Shown here: positions 32,429 to 42,348 of the stretch, in pieces
Position numbering within the stretch: the first letter of the stretch is position 1
Layout: each line of letters begins with the position of its first letter
Assembly (NCBI GenBank): GCA_029204225.1
Contig: CM055109.1
Location: 2,712,145 to 2,776,144, forward strand
Source: Diphasiastrum complanatum
Lineage: Eukaryota > Streptophyta > Lycopodiopsida > Lycopodiales > Lycopodiaceae
Direction of reading: 5' to 3'
DNA: 64,000 nucleotides
Translations under genes and position numbers: made by a program
The notes under the pieces: generated by a model
Told to the model about the DNA's origin: nothing
What the model saw: the letters and a program-made list of their open reading frames with translations, nothing else
Database searches by the model: none

Positions 32429-32925
32429 TGTGGTATCAGAGCCGACTGGCCGGTCAGCTATGTGGATCTCACGGAAATGGCCACTGTTTGGGGTTCATCA
32501 AGATAATTGTTGTGCAAGGTGTTGCCCACAATGTAAGCATGGTTGCGTCCACGGTCGGGGTGGTCGGCAGAACGGGGGACTTGATGAGTCAAAGTGCTGC
32601 CCTCGAGGTGTAAGCAAGGTCAGTTCCTGCGGTTCGGACCTGGCGCTATCTGCATGTATGACAAATGAGACAAGGTGCTGCCTAGGTAGGTGAAAGCACG
32701 GTTTGTACCTTGTGGGGTGCGGGGCGACATATTCGAATTGTACGGGTTAACCATTGATACAGAGATGCTGTTCGAATTCGGGTGTAAAGCACAGGTGGTT
32801 AGCTACCGGTGCGGGATAGCTGCCGATCGTTTAGCTATAAGGGCTATCGACTAGATTTGGGGGGGCGTGACTCAGACAATGTGTTGCTTAATGGTGAAAG
32901 CACAGATAGTTGGTTTGTTAGAGGT
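32429..32925 (+). repeat. PBS and leader array of the third A/B-family copy
   Basis: TGGTATCAGAGCC at 32431-32443, two bases after the LTR. Then the leader closely parallels 9319-9785, including gataagctgccgatcgttt-type text and caatgtgttgcttaatggtg at about 32876. Similarity is lost near 32925; no gag follows. Confidence 0.75.
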
Positions 32926-34030
32926 TTTTCGGATGAGGGGTTGGTTCCGTCAGAAATCCTTAAAAGGGAAAGGGCCCACAATGCCCTTATGGTAGGAACC
33001 GAGGATAGCCGCTTCCAACTCTGGTGGTTCGCTCGATCGCTCCGTGCTCTTCCAGCCAATGAAAGTTTTCCAGGCTTCCAGAAGTATGGTAGAAAGAGGG
33101 TAGGTTCTGCTTCAGTCAACTTGGTCTTGGCCCAATACTACGGTCATCCTCTCACACTACTATCGAGACTGATTCTCCTAGAACAATACTAAAACTATGA
33201 CATCCCGTGTCCTCGCAAGATCCACTATTGGTAGGATGCAGGGCTCTGGTGCTCTAAGGATTTCATCTAACCGTTCTATCCCGAGCATGGATATAATTCT
33301 CTGGTGCTAGTGTATCTTCAGCCCTAGCAAGATAGTAATGGTTAGATGCAAAGTATCGATGTATGACATGTTAGGTCCTAGAGGGAGATTGGGACGCATC
33401 CTTGCCATTGTGGTGTTCAGACCATACACGAATTTTAAGGACCCTAATTATTGAAAATATTCCAGACCTTTAGAAATATGACTACATAAGGGGTCGGTGG
33501 CATCTTAGACCTGCTAGACCTGATTTCTTCTTTCGAACCTCTAAATTGTTTTCATCTCTAATGGTGAACTCGTGGCGGTGTAACCACATAGGTCTACTGT
33601 GTACCTAGGATCTTCTCCTAAATCATATCCCTGGTCTCGATTAGTACTACTGTCTGATCCAGGCGACCACATCGCTGGTTCTCTAAGTAGAAGGGAGTGG
33701 ACTCTATCTACGTACGTGACAGAGGTGGCTTCTGTCAGATGCCAAAATCTGTCTTCTGTGAGTACATATGCTTCGAAGTAGCTGTACTCCCCACAATGTT
33801 GTGTTCTACGTAGAGTGTCTCCAGGGCATAGATACTGGTAGAGTTATGGGGTGGAGAAATAGTAGCAAGGAGGTCCTCTCTGCCTCAATTGACAGATGTC
33901 ACTACGCGCAGGTTGGAACTGACCCTCTTCTCCCATCATACGGGGTCCAACTCATTGTTTCTATTATCTCAATTCTAGACCCCTCCTTTGACATTAGGTT
34001 ATGTGTCTGCTAAAGTCCTGGGACTGTTAA
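32926..34030 (+). other. unassigned stretch, no gene recognised
   Basis: About 1.1 kb. A plus-strand frame up to 33192 (FPGFQKYGRKRVGSASVNLV) has protein-like composition but no motif I can name. The rest has no long frame. Probably internal sequence of the gypsy element whose integrase end starts at 34031. Confidence 0.35.
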
Positions 34031-34370
34031 GGGTATATCCATTGAAATTGTTCAGTTCTTATACGTTAGCCCAGTTATGCGAGACGAGACTAATATCTTA
34101 TCACGCACAACTAGTTAACAAACGATGCCAAAAAGCTTGGCATGACCGCCACTTGCGCAATAAAGATCTACATTTAGGTGACCATGTACTTCAAAGAAGC
34201 ACCCCGGGAAGTTGAAGTTCAGAAGTGAAGGGCCATACGTTATTAACAAAATATTTCCTAATGGTGCAGTCCAGTTACAAACACCTGACGGGACACTCCG
34301 GGACACTATCGTAAACGGTGGTCGTCTACGGCGGTACTACAAAGAGTTGTTCTTTGTTGACCCAATTTAG
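34031..34370 (+). pseudogene. gypsy integrase C-terminus, second Athila/Tat-like element
   Basis: Frame reads CETRLISYHAQLVNKRCQKAWHDRHLRNKDLHLGDHV in pieces, comparable to CETRLLVVHALAVEKERRK of element 1. After a shift near 34205 comes a GPY/F-type module (SEGPYVINKIFPNGAVQL) and NGGRLRRYYKE. The catalytic core is absent. It marks the end of pol of the element that also holds the 3' ORF at 36157. Confidence 0.75.
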
Positions 34371-34754
34371 GATCTTTTCCCTTGATAAAAAAACAAAAAA
34401 AAGTGTTTTTCATATTATTTTATTCCTTTCCTTGTACATCTCGCCCTTTGTTCACCTCATTCCTTGTTTATACTTCATATCATTACTTATGTACATTCTA
34501 TGCATTTTTTTCTTTTTTTTTCTTCTGTTCATACTCATGGGTCATGGGTGTTCTAGATCGACAACTGATAGGCTACACCTTAGGAAATTATTCTCACACT
34601 TCGGCCACCTCATCTCTATCTCACTGGTATCTCAGGGTAACCAACATTCCTGGAGATACACCTCTTTTATAAGAACTTCTACTCTAAGCTACAGTCCTAT
34701 TTTCCTTGGAGTTCTTCACTTGCATCAAACAGATCCATTTATGCATCATGAGAT
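34371..34754 (+). other. T-rich spacer
   Basis: T/C-rich non-coding text with runs of A (34387-34400) and T (34506-34523). No gene motif. Confidence 0.4.
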
Positions 34755-35215
34755 TTTTCTCAAATCTCAACCGAAGTGCCTCAGTCCAAACTCGACCGGA
34801 GCACTGCCATCAAATCTCGACCGAAGCAGTTCCTTCAGATCTCAACCGGAGCCTTCCTTCAGATCTCGACCGAAGCGGTTCTGTCAAATCTCGACCAAAG
34901 TAGTTCCTTCAAATTTCGACCAAAGCCTTCCTTCAGATCTCGACCGAAGCAGTTCCTTCAGATCTCTCCTGGAGCCTTCCTTCAGATCTTGACCGAAGCG
35001 GCTATGTCAAATCTCGACCGACGCAGTTCCTTCAGATCTCGACCGGAGCCTTCCTTCAGATCTCGATCGAAGCGGTTCTGTCAAATCTCGATTGAAGCAA
35101 TTCCTTCATATCTCAACTGGAGCCTTCCTTCAGATCTCGACCAAAGCAGTTCTATCAGATCTCGATTGAAGCAGTTTCTTCAGATCTCAACCGGAGCCTT
35201 CCTTTGAATCTTGAC
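34755..35215 (+). repeat. minisatellite, TCTCGACCGAAG units
   Basis: About 18 tandem units of 24-27 bp with the core agatctcgaccgaagc or agatctcaaccggagc, alternating with agttccttc or cttccttc. No stop arises in one frame over most of the array because of the unit length. Located between integrase and the 3' ORF. Confidence 0.85.
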
Positions 35216-35837
35216 CGGAGGACATACATTCAAATTTTATGAACCGACACGTCCCATTTCCCTTGCAACCAGACGACAGTGACAATAATGCCCTCTCACC
35301 GAAGCCATTCGCACCTCAGTGAAGTGCGAAGCTAAAGTGTTTTCTGACGACGATCTACGGCGATCTTCTTGCTCTTGACACCGATCCTAGTGCTCAACTG
35401 TTCAATCCATCCGTCATCATCTTCACACCATCTCACCATCGTTATCACTCCCTTATGAGCACCATCACCAAAACCTTCAACACAAACGTCGCCGACAGAA
35501 TACCTTATATTTCAAGTTTCGCATGTTGAGGGGTAGTGTCACACGAGCACTTATCACGCTCCTGTCACACTATTGAACATCCTACAATCACAATCACAAA
35601 CCATACACCTTCAACCTGCTTCATCCCTGAAAGATACACATCCATAACATTCAAACCATTGTCAAACACCTCCACTTCCTCATATTCCACTCGCCATCTT
35701 CTTAACTCGACCTCAGTCTGTTTCATCACCCACACCGCTCTACCCAACACAGCCATCTTCCACATAATTCCCTTTCTAAACCCGTTCATACATCCCTCCC
35801 CCCACACTTTTCAAACCATTCTACACCGCCACTTCCC
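35216..35837 (+). other. spacer between two minisatellites
   Basis: C/A-rich, no gene recognised. A C/T-rich stretch with repeated cacc/ttcc text; no conserved domain. Confidence 0.4.
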
Positions 35838-36110
35838 ATCTCAATCGGAGCCCCCTCCTTCAACACTCGACCGAAGTCCAAGCCACTCCATTAGATCTCA
35901 ACTGGAGCCCAACCCTTCACATCTCAATCGAAGCCACTCCATCAGATCTCAACCGGAGCCCAACCCTTCACATCTCAACCGAAGCCACTCCATCAGATCT
36001 CAACCGGAGCCCAACCCTTCACATCTCACCTGAAGCCACTCCATCAGCTCTCAACCAGAGCCCAACCCTTCACATCTCAACCGACGCCCTTTCCACTGTC
36101 TCAGCTCTCA
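35838..36110 (+). repeat. second minisatellite of the same core
   Basis: Tandem units of about 51 bp, each a pair: catctcaaccgaagccactc and atcagatctcaaccggagcc. Same atctcaaccg core as 34755-35215, so both arrays derive from one ancestor unit. Confidence 0.85.
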
Positions 36111-36156
36111 ACTGAAGTAGTTTTTTCCAGAACCCTCCTTCTTCCATTTTCCAACC

Positions 36157-37476
36157 ATGTCGTTCAACCCCAGTTCAAGTTCAGATGATCCTGAAGCAAG
36201 CAAGCTCGACATCCAGCTGTGCAAGCTTGACCTTACAGAGAAACAGACTTGGTACCAGCAGGCGGAGTCCTTCTTCAAGGAAATCAAATTTCAGATCCCT
36301 GTCTTGACAGGTTATCAAAGCCCCTATCTGGTACACATGGCATATGCCAATTATCATACCATGGCAAGATCATGTCAGATCATGGTTCCCCCTATCAGGA
36401 ATTATGTCTATAACATATCCTTTGCGGTAGCTGACTTGCAACCTTATGGTTTTCCACGAGGGCCAAACACTGTCACACGGATACTCTAGAAGATAGAGCA
36501 AACGACATATTTCAAATATATTGATCCCTCTGTGACCAAGTGGAAGAACAAGGATGGGTACAGGCTGGAAGCAATCAACGACAAACAACTTCAAGTAGCA
36601 TGTGCATATCTCACCAGATGCACACAGAAGCCTCGAATGAAAGTCCTGAGGGTACCCATGTCCTTGTTTCACATGATGGCAGATTCACGACTGCATGCCC
36701 AGAACCTCTATGATTGGGCACAGTTTGCTTCGAATTGTCTTCATGAGTGCATTAAGCACAAGCAGCCTATCACGATATTAGGATATCTGATGACAGATAT
36801 CACTCTGCATCAAGTACAAAACGGGCCAAATCTCCAACAACAACTGCAGCTTGCGGACAAGGCATGGGATATTCCCATTGAACACAAGAAGCCCAAGCGT
36901 GCAAGGACAACTTCACCATCGGGGTCCCAGGCCAAACGAGTCAACACCAGTATCCTCCCTCTGGTACACAAGCCAAGAGGCCCACCCCAGAATCCACAAG
37001 CAGCTGCAACCTCCGGAGCTCAACATGCAGATACCTCAAGGGCTCAGTTGCCAGGTACACGGCAACAACGAAGACAAGAGAAGCTTCCAGCTGGGAGCAC
37101 ATCACCGGTGGGATCAGTTTCACATGGTTCCACGTCAGATGGTGGCAGCTCGTCCACAACATCACAACAACACTCGTCACTCTCACATGTCATCGACGGG
37201 GGTGATGGAGCAACTACATCCACACTGGCACCTGACACGACAGTACCTCAAGTCCCAAGTCAACCAGATGAAGCCACCACCCCACCCACACTGATTACAA
37301 TGCCAACGCCACCAACATCACCACTGGCACAAGTTTTTTTTTTTTGGGGGGGGGAGGAGTGGGGATATCCAGTCCCCAAGACACGGGAGCAGGCCAACAG
37401 TCACAAGATCAACAATCATAGGCCTAGCAAGTCCACATATTGGACACATCTCAATATTTTGATGCTGCGGACCTGA
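36157..37476 (+). pseudogene. second element's 3' ORF, N-terminal part
   Basis: One frame from ATG 36157 with a single TAG at 36487-36489. Blocks: WYQQAESFFKEIKFQIPVL, LVHMAYANYHTMAR, YVYNISFAVADL, NKDGYRLEAINDKQ, YDWAQFASNCLHECIK, ILGYLMTDITLHQV. They follow the order of the corresponding blocks in the ORF at 15082. A basic stretch (KKPKRARTT) and a Ser/Thr/Pro/Gln-rich tail follow. Near 37336-37353 there are long T and G runs that probably shift the frame. No catalytic motif is seen. Same family caveats as the element 1 ORF. Confidence 0.7.
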
Positions 37477-37599
37477 TGGAGATAAGCGACAACGAACCAA
37501 AAAAGGGTAAGTAGCCAGGAAGAAGTCAGACACCTCCATCTCCACCTCCACCTCCACCTCCATCTTTAGTTCTAACACCATGCCTATTTTTTGGTTTAG

Positions 37600-39522
37600 C
37601 CTCACCATCCCACACCCTTGATTAGTACCCAACCCCCTCTAACCCTGAAAAGCTCATTGAAGCAGCCAAACGCCCAATGATTGGCCTATGCGAAACGAGC
37701 TACCACATGCATTGGTTGGTGAGCCAACATCAAGTATTAGAGAGCAAGGTCCAACATCAAGACCAAGAGATTGCGCAATATCAAAGGATGGCCAAAGAAA
37801 AAAAAAAAGAGAAATAGAAAACAGATCCGTGATGGTCGGGCAGAAATCCACCTTGGAAGAGGTCCAACAGCAGCTGAAGCACCAAATGGTCCAAATCGAC
37901 CAAGTACGAGACGGATCGTCAGCTGCAATGTAAGTCAATGCTCCTCCAGTCAAGCCCGAGGAAATTCAAATCCAGGCCCCACAGGCCTCAGCCATCCGGA
38001 TGGAGAAACACATAAGGCTGATCCAAGAGCGAGAGGCCGATAAAAAGAATTTTGAAAACATTGTGGCGAAACAAGAGAAGATCATCCTGGAGTCCCAGAA
38101 GCAGCTGGAAGAAACAACGAAGGCCTGCAGCAAGTCTTGGACAAGGTGAACCAATTATGGGACACGACGTGCAAGGCCCAAGCAGGTGCTCACGTAACGA
38201 AGCCACGTGACGACGATTGGAATGATGGAGTAGGGAATCAGGATGAGCAAACCCACCCATCAGACGGTAGCTCAGGATTGGGTGGCCAGAGAGCCGGTGC
38301 TGCTTCCATGAGCTTTTCCCGACCCCCTCCCACCTTTAATCCTTCCTCCTACTCCGCATTTAATTTCTCTGAAACATTCATTCCAACTTATCCAATTCTT
38401 CCATCTCCCCTTTCTTCATCACCTCCTAGTCAAGTAATGGTCCCATCAAAAGGTCCAACTGACACCTATAAAGCCCGACGGGACGAGTTCCTTCAACAAC
38501 TCCACTCCCCCGATGTTGCTTATAACTTATTATCTCCACATCCTCATAAACCGTTCACCCCCTCACCCCTCTCCCCAGATCACTCCATCCCCGACCTTCC
38601 GGAAACTAACACAGACATTGGAGCCGATGATGACTTCCTGGCTGACCAACCGGAGACAAGAAGATTCTAGCCTAGGCCAGACACGGGTGCAGATGAGTCG
38701 TCGACAAGTGAGCGAGCAAAAGAAAAAGACACGGGCACCAAAGCCCTTGATGATTATCTGGCAAGGCCGCCCCAGTCGCGTAGGACAACTTCCCCTACCC
38801 GGCCTAGAAGTAAACTGGCTGATACAAGGGAATCAGAGAGATTTGAAAGAAAATACCCTCCCAATATGAGGGGCGACAAAGAAGACATCGATCAAAGCAA
38901 ATACTCCACCAGGGCCGAGATCATTGCCGCACTACAACCGTAGCCAGAATGGCGGAGCAAAGTCCTGAAGGATAGCAGGCGAATCCAGGAATATTTGAGG
39001 GCACCGACATGGAAGCGAGTGGATCCTTTTTACATGCCGCTCAAACGCAGAAACCCATGGCCAGTGGAAAAGCCTCAAGTGGAGTTAGTAAACTGGCCAG
39101 TCATTCTGGGAATTACAGAGAGAACCTCTACGGATGATCTGAGGCTACAGTTACTAGACTTCGGACACAAATACAAGTCAAGTGCCGATCTTTGCATGCA
39201 GGAAAGTGCCGAATATTGTAGATCCATGGCCTTCCTGACGCAGCAAGAGTGTTTCTGGGATTGAGGTTTGGATCCCATTAGGATCAACCCAAACACAGCC
39301 CTCCAATCAGAAGAAGACCATGAGATGATGGCCAGGCTATACTACAGAGCAGCCTTCATGTCGTCACGCTATGTGACCCTGGTGGAAGACTGGCAGGAAA
39401 TGGGCTTCGTAGAAAAAATAAGAGAATATCTGGGGCCCCTTAATGTTGGAAGTAAGCTCCGCTTCCAAGTTTTTGAAGCCCTGGGCCGGAAGATGAGCGA
39501 GCGAAAGCAGACGGTGCGATGA
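37600..39522 (+). pseudogene. second element's 3' ORF, C-terminal part
   Basis: Broken frames. A helical segment lies at about 37780-38150 (STLEEVQQQLKHQMVQIDQV, then MEKHIRLIQEREADKKNF and KQEKIILESQKQLEETTK). A Ser/Pro-rich segment covers 38290-38630. The C-terminal module follows: ALQP, stop, PEWR at 38929-38955; VNWPVILGITERTSTDDLRL; and YYRAAFMSSRYVTLVEDW at about 39341-39394, ending with a stop at 39520-39522. The PEWR and YYRAAF motifs are shared with element 1. The coiled-coil in the middle is at the same place in both. Confidence 0.65.
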
Positions 39523-39712
39523 CGAGGCGAACATGATTCACAAAAAGTGCTCAAGAGGGTTGGTATGTAGCGGCCAATTGAGGGACTTCCAATTTTGGCA
39601 AATAAATTTTGCGAATAATAAGCACCTGGTTTTATGGAAGCGAATGAAAATCCACGCTTTTCCAAGTGCCAAGCGGAAGACATCACCGGTGTTGTAGTGA
39701 GTCCTGCAACAG

Positions 39713-39834
39713 ATTAGGGGTGGATAATGTTAGCCGATTCTCTAGTGCTGAGCCAAGCTGGAGACATAAGTTATCTCTCACCCATGATCGAGGAGGTCTT
39801 AGAAGGAAGAGAGCAGAAGAAGCTGAGAGCCGAG
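39713..39834 (+). repeat. PPT and left part of 3' LTR, second element
   Basis: agattaggggtggataa (39711-39727) then TGTTAGCCGATTC at 39728. The LTR is cut at 39834 by the young copia and continues at 46958. Confidence 0.65.
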
Positions 39835-41176
39835 TGTGAAAATTGTCAACATTTCCTAGCTAGTTTGAGGCCTAAATTGGCTAAAATTGTAAATAGTTTT
39901 GGTTCTGGAGTTTCACACGTGTGAACCAGGCCACAATGTTTTTATTTACTGTATTTTTTTAGTATGATGAAGTGTCAAATTTCATACCCTTCAAAATGAG
40001 ACCATTTTGATGTATTTTGGTCATATAAGCCATTTTTAGCTATTTTTCCTATATAGGGAATATCTAGGGTCAAGTACCTTCTAGAGAGAGGAGAGAGAGT
40101 CATCTTCCTCATCCATAAATAGTAGGGAAGTCGTGGAGAACAGGTTGGAGAAACCTTTTGTATGCTTCATTGAGATCAATAGATCATTGTCATTGTTTCT
40201 TCCTCCATTGAGAGCATTGTTGTGTGTATTGTCTTCAAGCTATTGTGTATGATCTTAGGTGCTTTCCAAAAGTGATAGGCTGATGTATTATGGACTGTAT
40301 AATGCTATTTTTGTTAAAAATTCACAATTCTAGCTTGACTAGTTTTGGTCATATGACTTGTAAATAGTTAGATGGTCATGATGTGGCTTGTCACACATGC
40401 CAAATAGCATAGGATTCCATTCATAAGGATGTTCTCAAGTAGACCTAAGTGTTAGAACCTTTGGAATGAGTCCAAATTATGCTTAGATACAAGGGAGAAA
40501 AAATAGGAGCTATTTTTGGTAATTTTTGCATTGTTGAGGGATCTCCAAGATTCCAATCCTAACTTGGTAGGGATGAAAGATCCACCAAAATTAGCATTAG
40601 GGATAGGTTTAGGGCTACTCATACCTGCCCAAAACCGTGATGGATCATGTATATATAGGTGATGATATCTCACCAAAATCAATCAAGCAATTTCATGTTT
40701 TTTCTCTCATAATGGTGCAATTGCTCTCTATGTTCATAATTGTTTGAGTACTTGTGATTACTAATGATTATAGGATTGAATGTAGGTCTGGTGTACAGTA
40801 CTCAGACTGTGGGAGGCCGTACTTTCACACGTGTGAAGCCTTCTTCAAGGATTTGGGCCATTTAGTGAGGTTCAAGCATAGATTTTTGATGGATTTTGAT
40901 GGTTCAACTTGTGCTAATCTTATGAAATCATAATCTATTGTTTCCCTCATCATTTCAAGTGTTTTAGGATCCTTATTTGCTGTAATTTTTACAATTTTGG
41001 GCCGCACTTGATGTTTATGGAAGTTTCCATTTGTGATAAATGCTTTTTGATCAAGTTCTTTGCATTCTAGGTAGCATAGAATGTGTTGCCAATTCCTAGC
41101 TTATGTAGTTTGGAGTGCAAGCATTCAAGCCAATGATCTTGGAGTTTAGATCCACTTAGGATCTGTATTTTTTACA
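39835..41176 (+). repeat. 5' LTR of the young copia
   Basis: 1342 bp, TGTGAAAATTGTC to TTTTTTACA. Carries ttcacacgtgtgaa at 39912-39925 and 40824-40837 and a TATA-like tcctatatagg near 40046-40057. A block of about 687 bp (about 40309-40995) has no counterpart in the 3' LTR. Confidence 0.93.
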
Positions 41177-41191
41177 TGGTATCAGAGCTGG
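41177..41191 (+). other. primer binding site of the young copia
   Basis: TGGTATCAGAGCTGG directly after the LTR, iMet-type as in most plant copia elements. Confidence 0.9.
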
Positions 41192-42348
41192 TTGGCTTCT
41201 ATTTACAGTAAGTATTCCATTTTTGGTGATATTTGGATGTTTGATCAAGTTCTAGCATGATTTTGCATTGCTTTGTTGATCAAATCTTACTAACCTTTGT
41301 TTTGTGAGTTGAACTTGTGGATCAAAAGCATATTTCAGGTCTATTGAAGATCAGAGGCTGAAAAGAAACTATTTTGGATCAGATCATAACACCTAATCAT
41401 TTGTGATTGTGAGGCTTGTGCATATTCAATACTAACAATGTTCTTTTCAATCCTATTGTTGACAATCTCCATTCTTGGATGAACACTCTCCTTAAGTGGA
41501 TGAAATTTCTCCTTAAGTGGATGACAAATGCTCTTTTGAGTGAGTTGTAATTCTCCTAAAGGCTGAGCAAAGCTCCCATTTGGATGAAAGATCCCCTTTT
41601 TTGGGTGAACATATTGTAAGCTCCATTGTGAAGAGCATATTGTAAAGATTGTCATCAATTTTGGCATAATTTTTGGTGTACTTTGTTGAGCATGTAAGTA
41701 ACTCTCCTTATGTAATTTGATTGGAGCATTTGCTGGAAGGTGTTAACCATTATGCAAGTGTGTTTTCAGGTTCTTAACAGGTTGAGGAACATTCTCATGT
41801 GAAGTGATCTTAGATCTACATCTAAACACCAAGATTTGACAAGATAGTGAAGCTAGTCTTGTGATTCACTAAGTGTGCTCATTCATTCACCTCTAAATCT
41901 TGTATTTATCACTTGCTGGAGTTTATAAACTTTTAGAAGTGTGGTTTACATGTGGTTTTACAGGTTGAATCAATATCTTAGTGTGTTGATCATATGTTGA
42001 TCAAGTTTGTTCATTACTAGGTAATCTTGGCATCCTAGTTTTGGGTATTTTCTAAGAATGCAAGTAACTCTTCACACCATAACTTGATTTGGTCACTTGC
42101 TGGAAAGTTTGAGAGCTTAAGCAAGAGTGTGTTCAGGTTGGTTTGATTTTGTAATCCATTCTTAGTGTGTGCAAAGTGTTGCATGTGTTTCAATCTTCCT
42201 TTCTATGCTTGGAAACCATCTAGGTTCAAGATAGAAGTGTTTTAGGGTCCTAAATCTTCATAGATCTCTTTATCTATCATTTGTTGAGAGAAAAGTGAGT
42301 GCTAAGTGCTTTAGGACAGAACCTAAAAGTTGAAGAAACATTAGAATC
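41192..42348 (+). repeat. leader of the young copia with diverged repeats
   Basis: Non-coding. Short direct repeats gaactctccttaagtggatg-like at about 41470-41525. Three diverged copies of a longer unit recur, marked by (a/c)tttgctggaa or acttgctgga and a nearby cagg(t)tt: at about 41695-41780, 41900-41970 and 42060-42145. No upstream ORF of note. Confidence 0.55.

Noticed and set aside
32809-33192. 127-residue frame resembling an organelle or host gene
   Set aside because: No motif I can name, and its first part lies in the leader array; kept only as unassigned sequence.
34776-35207. 143-residue open frame across the minisatellite
   Set aside because: Open only because repeat units lack stops; it simply repeats RSRPKQFLQIS-like text.
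15790-36489. Possibly conserved amber codon in the two 3' ORFs
   Set aside because: Both have one TAG in the N-terminal half, but after aligning GY..EAI and YDW..F blocks the stops fall at different places, so a shared readthrough site is not supported.
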